Part shown: piece after piece, positions 1 through 6,621 of the stretch
Layout: each line of letters opens with the position of its first letter
How positions within the stretch are numbered: position 1 is the stretch's first letter
Assembly: GCA_964552325.1 (NCBI GenBank)
Contig: CAZKHA010000170.1
Location: 1-7,555 of the forward strand
Direction of reading: 5' to 3'
Origin: CAZKCK01 sp964552325
GTDB taxonomy: Bacteria > Bacteroidota > Bacteroidia > Bacteroidales > TTA-H9
DNA length: 7,555 nucleotides
The notes under the pieces: model-generated
What the model was told of the DNA's origin: nothing
The model's database searches: none
The model's input: the letters and a program-made list of their open reading frames with translations, nothing else
Translations under genes and position numbers: made by a program

Positions 1-3000
1 TCGTTTGAAAGACTCAACAAATATAAGCCATTTTTCAGGCATGTGTTGCCATAAATACCTGAAAGTTTTATGGTGTTGCGGCCCTGTGTAACCGGTATTG
101 AATAAGGCCCTAATACCTGACTACCCTTTAAATCGGTAATGCACAGGCTTAAAAGCCCAGTATTTGCACAAACAAACTCAATTTCAGCGTCTTGATTGGT
201 TGGGTTAGGGGTAATTATCAAGTTACTGAGTTCTGTATCCTTCACGGGCTGTTCGTTGTAAATAGTTTTATCGGCAAAAAGAAGGTCAATCCATTCTTTT
301 CGTTTTGCCAAAAACTCCGTCCTGCTTTGTGGCAGAAGCGAAGCAAGGCTGCCAAAATAACCCGATTTGGTTGAATCGTTGGAGTAAATGTCCGCAAGCT
401 CGATCAGGGCATATACAGAATCAGAAACCACTTGTGGGTTCTGTGCCACGCTATCGAGCCAAACTACCCCTTGATAAAGGTTGCCTGAATATATGTCGCA
501 TTTGTTTGCAAGCCATGCACCCTTTTTAACCAGCATGGCATTTGAGGTAACCGTGTTGCACAAAAAATAAGCTTTGAGCTCAGATAGATTCAACGAATTA
601 ACCCAGTAAACATCAAATAGCTCTGAAAGGGAACACCCTGCCAATACATGTCCAGGAAAGGTGTTAATGAGCTCTTTGTATTTTTCAATGGCTGCACTGA
701 TGTTCGAATCAGCAAGCAATGCATGGGCCTGACTGTAAATGGTTTCGCAAGTATCAATAACCGTTGAATTTTTTGAGGGCAGGTTCCAGTTGAGATTGCT
801 GTTATACAAAAATTTGTTATAGGGATCCAAATCCGCTGTTGGTACAAAAGGGTGGTGCATCCCATTATTGCCACCCCAATAGTTATAGTTAACGGTTATA
901 ATAGGGCTCGGATAACCAGTAGTTTCATAGCGTATATAAGGTGAAGTGTTGGGTTGGTCAACATAAATGGCATTGTAGGTTACCTGAGGGGCCGACGACA
1001 TTTGTGCCAGATATACCTGATTTACTGAATTGTTTGCAATTACTTGTGTCTGTGAAGAATTGGAAGCCGAGCTGTTACCAATTAATTTGCTATTTGTTGT
1101 GTTTAAAAGCGATATTCCTATTGAATTGTGATGAATATTGTTCCTATCAACCTCGGCATAGGTGCAGTATAGCTTTAAGCCATTGTTGTTATTAGCCTGG
1201 GTGCCTGCAAAGGTTATAGTGTTATTTTTAATGTAGTGGTTTCGGGTTTGCAGCGAGCCACAATTATATAAGCCCAACCCATCTTTATCGGTATAGGTAA
1301 TCTGGTTGTTTTCGATATTATAAACAGGAAAACGTTCAAGCCTGATGGCCTCCATGTTGGCAGGACTGTTTAACACCGAACAGTTCTTTATCTGTATCCC
1401 AACACTTTTGCTGCCCATTCCATCACCAATAATATAGGAACCATTCGTGAACTGACAATTTTGTATATCTGCAGTGCTGCCATAAACGGTAAACCACGAA
1501 TCAGTAAAAGAAGTGCCGTTAAAAGAATAAGTACCATTTACTATGCGAATTCCGCTGTGTACAAATTGGGTTGTGTTGTTAAAAGAGAGATCAACAAGTG
1601 GGTTTGCAATCTGTAATCCACCCCAATGCAAACCAGTAGTAGCGGTAAAGCTTACCCTGTTAAAGTTGTTTATATTGCCGTAAACTGCAAGATAGTTGTT
1701 GTCAGAAACCCCATCGAAAGTTGTGATTAAAGTGCCCTGGTTTAAAACGGCTAATGTTGCTCCTGATTCTACAATCAGTTTGCCGTTATTAACAAAATGA
1801 ACATGCGTTCCAGCCGCAACTGTTAGGGTGCTGCCCGGCTTTACCCTTACTTCGTTGCTTATAAACACCTCACCGTTCAGGGTAACATTGTGCGTTACCT
1901 GATAACCTTCAGCAAATAAATTTAAGGCAGGGTCACAGAACAAATTGAAATTGAATTTAGGGCCATTTGCCCCAGGACTGGGTGATTCCCAAAACTGTTC
2001 TTTGGTTTGCAAAACCAATTCCCCAGCTACATGAGCTAGTCGCTCCCAATAATTACTTTGAAACACTTCATAAAATGTTTTCGGAACAATTGGAATTGAG
2101 GCGGATATGTCTAAGTTTGCAGTACTCCAACTTGCAAGTGAACCAATAAAACCCGCAACTGCGGAATATTTAGTCAAGGTTTCAGCAAAACAATCATTCG
2201 TATATGGGTTCATATCAAATTGTCCGTTCGAACAAGAAAGAGCAATATAAAATGGATAATTAAAATGATTGTTCAGGTTTTGCTTGCAACTTATTGTATC
2301 AAATGATGCGCCAGATTGACCCATTGCAAGAACATATTCATTGCTATGGCCATAATATGAAAACAATTTTATTCCACTATTAATATCACTAAACAAATTT
2401 GAGGTCGTTAGGTTCGTACTACTATTATAATAATCTCGCAGTGTATGGGTATATGGCGGTGTAATTAATCTTGGTAAATATTCATAATTAAAGCCATTCG
2501 GGTTTTCAAAATAATCTCTAATCGTTGTAATACCTGGCGAATCTAGAAATCCTCCTAATGCATATAGTGCATTTAATGGAGCATAAAAAGCAGCCTCGGT
2601 TTCATGGTCAATTGTTTTCTGTACTATATTATATAATTCGTTTTGGTTATCAGCAGGGAACCTTCCAATAAATAAGTCGCCAATTCTATCATATTCCCAT
2701 GGATTTGTTTCTGTTATACAAGTGTAATAGAAATCTGTAGCGGATCCAGTTAAACTTGGGTCTGGATCGTATGATGCAGCAACCCACTTATAATGATCTT
2801 CATCCGTTAGATCGGTGAGTATATGCCGTTGAGCGTCTCCAATTAGTAGCACATAACCCAAATGCCCATCATGGGTGTGTTGGGCTAAACCGTTTTCGTA
2901 GATACGCTTGATGCAAGACCTTATGCGGCGTTCAGCTTTATATTTAATATTAATACCATTAGTTTGGTTTGGGTTTTCATATTGAAACCCTACTGCGTCT

Positions 3001-3920
3001 GAAACAATATTTTGAACATTTAAAATAGCTACCTTAAATCCATTATAATTAGCGCGGTGTTGGGCAATCCGATAGGTTTGGCTATTGTAATTATTTTCAG
3101 CAAAGAATTTCCCTGCTGTGATAATCAAGTAATCGGCATCAATGGCATCAGCACTAGCAGGGCTTGATAAAGTGTACCATTGCACACTTCCCGAGATAGA
3201 GCTATGGTCATTGATACGGGCAGAAATGGTTTCGGTTGTATAATTTAAAAGGCTACTTTTAGCAACCTGCCCGAAAATCCCTGTGTTTCTGATCATTGCA
3301 CCACTAGGATTTGTTGTATTTATATGCCCATCACAACCCGTAATTATCCTTATTTGATGCGTAACCGGGTTAAATTGGATGGGTGCAATATACACTTCAG
3401 CAACCTTTTGTTCACGCAAGTAACTGATAGAGTTTATGTAAATGGATTCTGAAGGATACCAAGCATTTTGCGAATAGGCTTGGTTGTCGATCGCGAATTG
3501 TTCTACAAGGCTGGTATAACCGTTTTGTTGTACTTCAACTAATTCGGGGGCGGGAAAAATATAATAATCATTTAAAATGGTGTAAGTCTGGTTTGATAAC
3601 GTTGCTGTAACATTGGTACATTCAGGTATAGCCACCATTTGGCGGATTAAGGGTAATTGTGGTTTCCCTACTTTTGTATCAAGGCCACATCCACCAATGC
3701 CAATTTTGTGGTATGTGTTTCCAGCTACCGTTGAATCCTTTTTAAAGAATCCGGCAACGCTAATTTCAAAGTCTATTCCATATGAATCATTAACAATATT
3801 TGTTACTGAAACTTCTTGTGGACTAACCGATGATAAATTGACCCACTGCTGGGCTGAAATTTTGTTTTGGAGTAGTATCGCTATCAGGAATATTGCTCCA
3901 TGTAATAATAAACGTTTCAT
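1..3920 (-). CDS. Gingipain-like C25 cysteine peptidase with beta-helix region and T9SS sorting domain (3' end beyond window)
   Basis: My own translation from the ATG at 3920 runs 1306 codons without a stop and leaves the window at base 1. Residues 1-23 are a signal peptide (MKRLLLHG..., cleavage likely after I-S-A), so the protein enters the periplasm by Sec. Residues about 24-262 resemble a C25 propeptide. The peptidase domain spans about 263-670: DYLIIT at 263, LLIGDAQ near 358-364, IGRFP around 418-422, YYGHSNE with catalytic His525, LSCSNGQFD with nucleophile Cys563, and a closing NLFCDPALNL where Cys662 replaces the usual Gly. Residues about 672-1020 carry Asn/Gly-rich short beta repeats typical of a right-handed parallel beta-helix, ending in NYWGG. 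A helical, TPR-like stretch (about 1035-1200) follows. From 1233 (NLIITPNP) a type A T9SS sorting domain begins; some 75 residues are visible and perhaps 15-20 are missing. It is probably a secreted or surface-attached endopeptidase; substrate specificity cannot be read here. It lies 45 bases after the preceding gene. Confidence 0.93.
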   Translation of the reverse strand, partial: MKRLLLHGAIFLIAILLQNKISAQQWVNLSSVSPQEVSVTNIVNDSYGIDFEISVAGFFKKDSTVAGNTYHKIGIGGCGLDTKVGKPQLPLIRQMVAIPECTNVTATLSNQTYTILNDYYIFPAPELVEVQQNGYTSLVEQFAIDNQAYSQNAWYPSESIYINSISYLREQKVAEVYIAPIQFNPVTHQIRIITGCDGHINTTNPSGAMIRNTGIFGQVAKSSLLNYTTETISARINDHSSISGSVQWYTLSSPASADAIDADYLIITAGKFFAENNYNSQTYRIAQHRANYNGFKVAILNVQNIVSDAVGFQYENPNQTNGINIKYKAERRIRSCIKRIYENGLAQHTHDGHLGYVLLIGDAQRHILTDLTDEDHYKWVAASYDPDPSLTGSATDFYYTCITETNPWEYDRIGDLFIGRFPADNQNELYNIVQKTIDHETEAAFYAPLNALYALGGFLDSPGITTIRDYFENPNGFNYEYLPRLITPPYTHTLRDYYNSSTNLTTSNLFSDINSGIKLFSYYGHSNEYVLAMGQSGASFDTISCKQNLNNHFNYPFYIALSCSNGQFDMNPYTNDCFAETLTKYSAVAGFIGSLASWSTANLDISASIPIVPKTFYEVFQSNYWERLAHVAGELVLQTKEQFWESPSPGANGPKFNFNLFCDPALNLFAEGYQVTHNVTLNGEVFISNEVRVKPGSTLTVAAGTHVHFVNNGKLIVESGATLAVLNQGTLITTFDGVSDNNYLAVYGNINNFNRVSFTATTGLHWGGLQIANPLVDLSFNNTTQFVHSGIRIVNGTYSFNGTSFTDSWFTVYGSTADIQNCQFTNGSYIIGDGMGSKSVGIQIKNCSVLNSPANMEAIRLERFPVYNIENNQITYTDKDGLGLYNCGSLQTRNHYIKNNTITFAGTQANNNNGLKLYCTYAEVDRNNIHHNSIGISLLNTTNSKLIGNSSASNSSQTQVIANNSVNQVYLAQMSSAPQVTYNAIYVDQPNTSPYIRYETTGYPSPIITVNYNYWGGNNGMHHPFVPTADLDPYNKFLYNSNLNWNLPSKNSTVIDTCETIYSQAHALLADSNISAAIEKYKELINTFPGHVLAGCSLSELFDVYWVNSLNLSELKAYFLCNTVTSNAMLVKKGAWLANKCDIYSGNLYQGVVWLDSVAQNPQVVSDSVYALIELADIYSNDSTKSGYFGSLASLLPQSRTEFLAKRKEWIDLLFADKTIYNEQPVKDTELSNLIITPNPTNQDAEIEFVCANTGLLSLCITDLKGSQVLGPYSIPVTQGRNTIKLSGIYGNTCLKNGLYLLSLSN

Positions 3921-3965
3921 GATTGTTTAATTTTAGTTAGGTTAATATGTGATACAAGCAATTGT

Positions 3966-4685
3966 TTAAGAATTGCTCGTGTTGTTTATAATCGATTTGT
4001 TTTTAACAGTGGCCTTCCCGCTCCTATAAGGTTTTAGCAGGGCTAGGTTAAAGAACACGCTGCATAGCTCGGGCTGGCCGATGTAGTGCCGGGCAATGGT
4101 AAGCAGGTTGTACTGCATCTGGTGCTCCAATTGGGCACGGTGGGCGTTTTTGGTTTCCTGCTTTTTGCCGATGTTGGTCTTTTTCTCGAGCTGGGTAGTG
4201 CGTGCGGCCTTAAAGGCGCTGTACAGTTGCGTAAACTCTTCAACGCGGGCGGGGGGCAACTGGGCCTGGTTGCGTTGGTAGGCGTTGGCCATGCGTTCCA
4301 TCAGCAGCAGGGCATTGGTCTTGGTGCAGCGGGTGTACTCGTTGGTGCCGTGGGGGTAAAACTCCTGGTACAGGGCCGAGGCCGTGCCAAAGGTGTCGCG
4401 TATCAGGCCTTCGCGCTGCAGGGCTTTGGCCTTGAAGTCGGCCAAGAGTTGGTCAACGCTCACGGTGGCGCCTTCGGTCATGCTTTTAAGGCTGTCTTTT
4501 TCGGTTTGGGCGGCCATAAAATCGCCAACAACCTGGGCGGTTGGATCAATTAGCTCGGCAAAATAGGCCTTGGGGTCGTTGTTCTTGAGGGCTTCAAGGT
4601 GTGCTTGGGCAAACAACACGAAGCGGGCATCGCTTAATGTTGGGTCATCAAACTGTTGTTGAAAAAAATTGGTTAAGGATAACAT
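3966..4685 (-). CDS. Unrecognised helical protein, 239 aa, high GC, with YPHG motif
   Basis: I do not recognise this family. The product has no signal peptide or membrane helix and looks mostly alpha-helical, so it is probably cytoplasmic. Residues 109-118 read FYPHGTNEYT, followed by a Thr/Lys/Asn stretch and a helix (NALLLMERM, 124-132). Residues about 144-192 are rich in charged residues and Gln (LEKKTNIGKKQETKN), compatible with a coiled coil, and the C-terminus is a polar tail (NKSIINNTSNS). The downstream-transcribed peptidase begins 45 bases after its stop; upstream lies the 536-base repeat-bearing gap. Its GC content is clearly higher than that of its neighbours, with blocks of 60 bases around 4201-4260 and 4321-4380 reaching about 62%. 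This creates a long antisense reading frame that is not a gene. The start at 4685 is the first ATG after the upstream hairpin. A similar Y-P-H-G-x-N motif in the gene at 5222-5869 hints at a shared context. Gene call firm, function unknown. Confidence 0.82.
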   Translation of the reverse strand: MLSLTNFFQQQFDDPTLSDARFVLFAQAHLEALKNNDPKAYFAELIDPTAQVVGDFMAAQTEKDSLKSMTEGATVSVDQLLADFKAKALQREGLIRDTFGTASALYQEFYPHGTNEYTRCTKTNALLLMERMANAYQRNQAQLPPARVEEFTQLYSAFKAARTTQLEKKTNIGKKQETKNAHRAQLEHQMQYNLLTIARHYIGQPELCSVFFNLALLKPYRSGKATVKNKSIINNTSNS

Positions 4686-4724
4686 AAGGGTTAAGGATTA
4701 AGTGAATAAATCAATAATTAGCTT

Positions 4725-4744
4725 AAGCCACCAAAGGGTGGCTT
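4725..4744 (-). terminator. Perfect 8-bp hairpin in the leader of the 239-aa gene
   Basis: AAGCCACC (4725-4732) and GGTGGCTT (4737-4744) are exact inverted copies around a four-base loop. The structure ends 39 bases upstream of the ATG at 4685. There is no clean T run on either side, so it is not a textbook intrinsic terminator. It may end read-through from the upstream genes, act as an attenuator or stabilise the 5' end of a message. The inverted repeat is certain; the role is inferred. Confidence 0.5.
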
Positions 4745-4776
4745 GGTTATTTGTATTGGTATCGATATTGCGTACG

Positions 4777-5028
4777 GATAGGGGTGTAAAAGTTGACATG
4801 GGTATATGTACAGCTTACAGATAGGGGTGTAAAAGTTGACATGGGTATGTGTACGGCGTACAGATAGGGGTGTAAAAGTTGACATGGGTATNNNNNNNNN
4901 NNNNNNNNNNNNNNNNNNNNNNNNNNNNNNNNNNNNNNNNNNNNNNNNNNNNNNNNNNNNNNNNNNNNNNNNNNNNNNNNNNNNNNNNNNNAAAGTTGAC
5001 ATGGGTATGTGTACGGCGTAGAGATAGG
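4777..5028. repeat. 43-bp tandem repeat array of unknown copy number, with assembly gap
   Basis: Units start at 4777, 4820 and 4863, exactly 43 bases apart. Each has a 29-base invariant part (beginning GATAGGGGTGTAAAAG, including TTGACATGGG) and a 14-base more variable part: three substitutions separate unit 1 from unit 2. The third unit is cut after 29 bases by the N run, and sequence resumes at 4992 inside another unit, whose successor decays after 5028. The variable part of later units contains an 11-base near-palindrome, GTACGGCGTAC (4851-4861). It is a minisatellite-like array in an otherwise gene-free interval. It is not a CRISPR, since the variable parts are only 14 bases long and nearly identical. 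Confidence 0.93.
4892..4991. other. Assembly gap of exactly 100 N
   Basis: One hundred consecutive N interrupt the tandem array. The round number suggests a placeholder of unknown true size. Keeping the 43-base period, 29 known bases before and 31 after the gap must complete whole units, so the real gap should be 26, 69, 112 bases and so on, not 100. Confidence 0.95.
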
Positions 5029-5116
5029 CATCGGATATGCAGGGATGCAAAATTTGGGCAACCGTCCAATAGGCCATAGTGTGAAGGTAGGTTTTCATTC
5101 ATCCTTGGTCATAGCC

Positions 5117-5185
5117 ATAAAGGCGGGAAAAGCATCAGCAAAATTTACAAAAGGCCATCATACTGCCCTTTGAATCCGCCTTTAT
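5117..5185. repeat. 69-base nested inverted repeat after the 215-aa gene
   Basis: ATAAAGGCGG (5117-5126) and CCGCCTTTAT (5176-5185) are perfect 10-bp inverted copies. Inside them CAAAAGGC (5148-5155) and GCCCTTTG (5165-5172) pair at seven of eight positions around a nine-base loop. On the minus strand the element begins 36 bases after the stop at 5222. It could fold as a 3' RNA structure that ends or protects the upstream transcript, or be a very short element with terminal inverted repeats. No flanking target duplication was recognised. The pairing is visible; the role is inferred. Confidence 0.55.
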
Positions 5186-5221
5186 ATGCTATGAAATCCA
5201 GGGTTTTAGTTGGTTTAGGGT

Positions 5222-5869
5222 TTAGATGCTATCTTCAAATCCAAAGATGCTATAATCAACGTACATATTGCCAGTCATATCAACCACATCTTCTTTGTTG
5301 CGGTTGCCATGGGGGTAGTGTTCCTGTTTTATAAATGAGCAAAGGAATTCGCCAGCGGCATCGTCTTTATCGTTTTTAAACACGGTTAAGCAAGCTTTGC
5401 TGAGCAGTGTTACAAGTTTAGAAATGAGCAGGGTCGTGGGGTTTGCCAGGCCTACCAAGCCTGCAACGGTTTCCATTAAATCCGAAATGGTGCTTTCTGT
5501 CAGGATTTCTTCAACTAACGCGGCGTTATCACGGGTTTTGGCATCCAGATCAACGGCCAACAACAACCACGAAAAATCTTGTGGAATGGCTGCCGACTTG
5601 TAAACCACATACCCGGTATCTCCAAAGGTGATAACTTGGTTATCCTTGATTTTTTCGATGGGGAGCAGCACCCGGCTCGAAAGGATATGTGTGGCAGCCT
5701 CCTTTATCAGGTTTCGTTTTTTCGAGTCCTCTAAATTTGTAAATAGTGGACTCAGGTCAGGGAAATCGTGTTGAGCAGGGTTAACAAAGCTCATGATCTG
5801 GATTTCTGCCTTGCCTAACAACTCGCGGTTGTTGAGGATTTTTAGTTTGTGTAATTTAAGGTAAAACAT
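5222..5869 (-). CDS. Unrecognised protein, 215 aa, with beta N-terminus, hydrophobic segment and YPHG motif
   Basis: I cannot assign a family. Residues 1-28 (MFYLKLHKLKILNNRE..., then GKAEIQIMSFV) alternate in a way that suggests beta strands, as in a C2-like or jelly-roll fold. A polar helical part follows (about 46-75), then beta-like segments (VITFGDTGYVVY, 79-90; SWLLLAVDLD, 100-109). Residues about 130-164 form a long apolar stretch (ETVAGLVGLANPTTLLISKL, continuing) that could be a buried helix pair or a membrane-associating segment; there is no signal peptide. The C-terminus holds HYPHGNRN (184-191) and DMTGNMYVDYSIFG (197-210), likely the most conserved part. It starts 12 bases after the membrane CBS gene and is probably co-transcribed with it. 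The next gene in the same direction is separated by the repeat-rich gap. The reading frame is well supported by context; the function is unknown. Confidence 0.83.
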   Translation of the reverse strand: MFYLKLHKLKILNNRELLGKAEIQIMSFVNPAQHDFPDLSPLFTNLEDSKKRNLIKEAATHILSSRVLLPIEKIKDNQVITFGDTGYVVYKSAAIPQDFSWLLLAVDLDAKTRDNAALVEEILTESTISDLMETVAGLVGLANPTTLLISKLVTLLSKACLTVFKNDKDDAAGEFLCSFIKQEHYPHGNRNKEDVVDMTGNMYVDYSIFGFEDSI

Positions 5870-5881
5870 GGTTTAAAGTAT

Positions 5882-6613
5882 TTAAAGTGAAGAGAGTTCT
5901 AGGAGTTTGTTATTGGTAATAAGCCCTTCGATGGGTTCAGCCTTGTTGCCGGTAGCCGTTACAAAAACATCATTACATTCTTTAATGGATTCTAAAGCCT
6001 TTTTGGCTTGCAAGAGGTTGGCCGTTTTGGGCACAAAGGTATAGCCCCTGTTAAGGGTGGTTTTTATTTCGTCAGAGGCTGTATTTAAGAAGGTTTCGAG
6101 GGTATAGCTTTCAATTTCTGATGAAGCTTGGCCTTCACGGACCTTATCAGCGATAAAACGATGGATCATGCTTTTGTGCACCATGCTCACCAGCACATGT
6201 TTATCGTCAAGAATGGCGTACCGGTTAAAGTCAGCAAAAGCAGGATTGTCGAGAATGGAGAACAGCTTTTCTATTTTGGCTTCACTCCATGTTAAGTAGG
6301 CTATTTTACTTAATGGAATCATGGCGGAAGCAACGGGTATGCTCGCCATTTTTTCTTCGGGGCCCAATCTTTTAATTACTTCTTGATAGCTTTTGGATGC
6401 AGCTTCAAAGTTCTCGCGCGAGAAATAAAAAGCCAGTATGGTACCTACCCAGGTTGCCCACAAAGGCAACAGGGTCTGACCTATAAAACTGAGGTCGTTG
6501 CAGGTCTTGAGTGAATGCCATGCCACGACTAAGGTTGCTACCACTATTAATAGGGTAAGCAGAATGGCCAAAAAGTTCCGTATTTGCCAATTTTTTGTAT
6601 TGATTGTATCCAT
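5882..6613 (-). CDS. Inner-membrane protein with two TM helices and a cytoplasmic CBS-domain pair
   Basis: From the ATG at 6613 the product is 243 residues. Two membrane helices lie at about 14-35 (FLAILLTLLIVVATLVVAWH) and 43-64 (TLLPLWATWVGTILAFYF), joined by a very short loop, followed by RENFEAAS. The remainder is probably cytoplasmic and resembles two CBS modules: about 98-156 (IPLSKIAYL, RYAILDD, then VHKSMIHRFI) and about 190-240 (YTFVPKTANLLQAKKALESI, then NDVFVTATG and IEGLITNNKLLE). CBS pairs commonly bind adenine nucleotides and gate an attached activity; here the attached part is only the membrane hairpin, so it may act as a sensor or partner regulator. A start at 6667 would add 18 residues overlapping the preceding gene; the 6613 start, 8 bases after that stop and directly before a normal N-terminus, is preferred. 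The next gene follows after 12 bases. Confidence 0.85.
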   Translation of the reverse strand: MDTINTKNWQIRNFLAILLTLLIVVATLVVAWHSLKTCNDLSFIGQTLLPLWATWVGTILAFYFSRENFEAASKSYQEVIKRLGPEEKMASIPVASAMIPLSKIAYLTWSEAKIEKLFSILDNPAFADFNRYAILDDKHVLVSMVHKSMIHRFIADKVREGQASSEIESYTLETFLNTASDEIKTTLNRGYTFVPKTANLLQAKKALESIKECNDVFVTATGNKAEPIEGLITNNKLLELSSL

Positions 6614-6621
6614 AAGGAAGG

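Noticed and set aside
305..529. 74-codon plus-strand frame
   Set aside because: It is antisense to the C-terminal helical and T9SS-adjacent region of the peptidase gene and has no recognisable features.
590..874. 94-codon minus-strand frame
   Set aside because: It is an alternative frame inside the peptidase gene; the gene's own frame gives the beta-helix end (NYWGG) and helical region.
3613..3930. 105-codon plus-strand frame
   Set aside because: It is antisense to the signal peptide and propeptide of the C25 peptidase, whose frame has clear domain content.
4086..4553. 155-codon open frame on the plus strand
   Set aside because: It lies antisense to the high-GC 239-aa gene, translates to a low-complexity Gly/Leu/Val-rich sequence and is explained by the GC bias of the opposite strand.
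4777..5028. CRISPR array
   Set aside because: The 14-base variable parts are far too short and almost identical to each other, and no cas genes are near.
4718..5098. Minus-strand frame of 126 codons over the tandem array
   Set aside because: Most of it is repeat or N, the frame shifts relative to the unit at each copy, and the N count is arbitrary, so the frame across the gap is meaningless.
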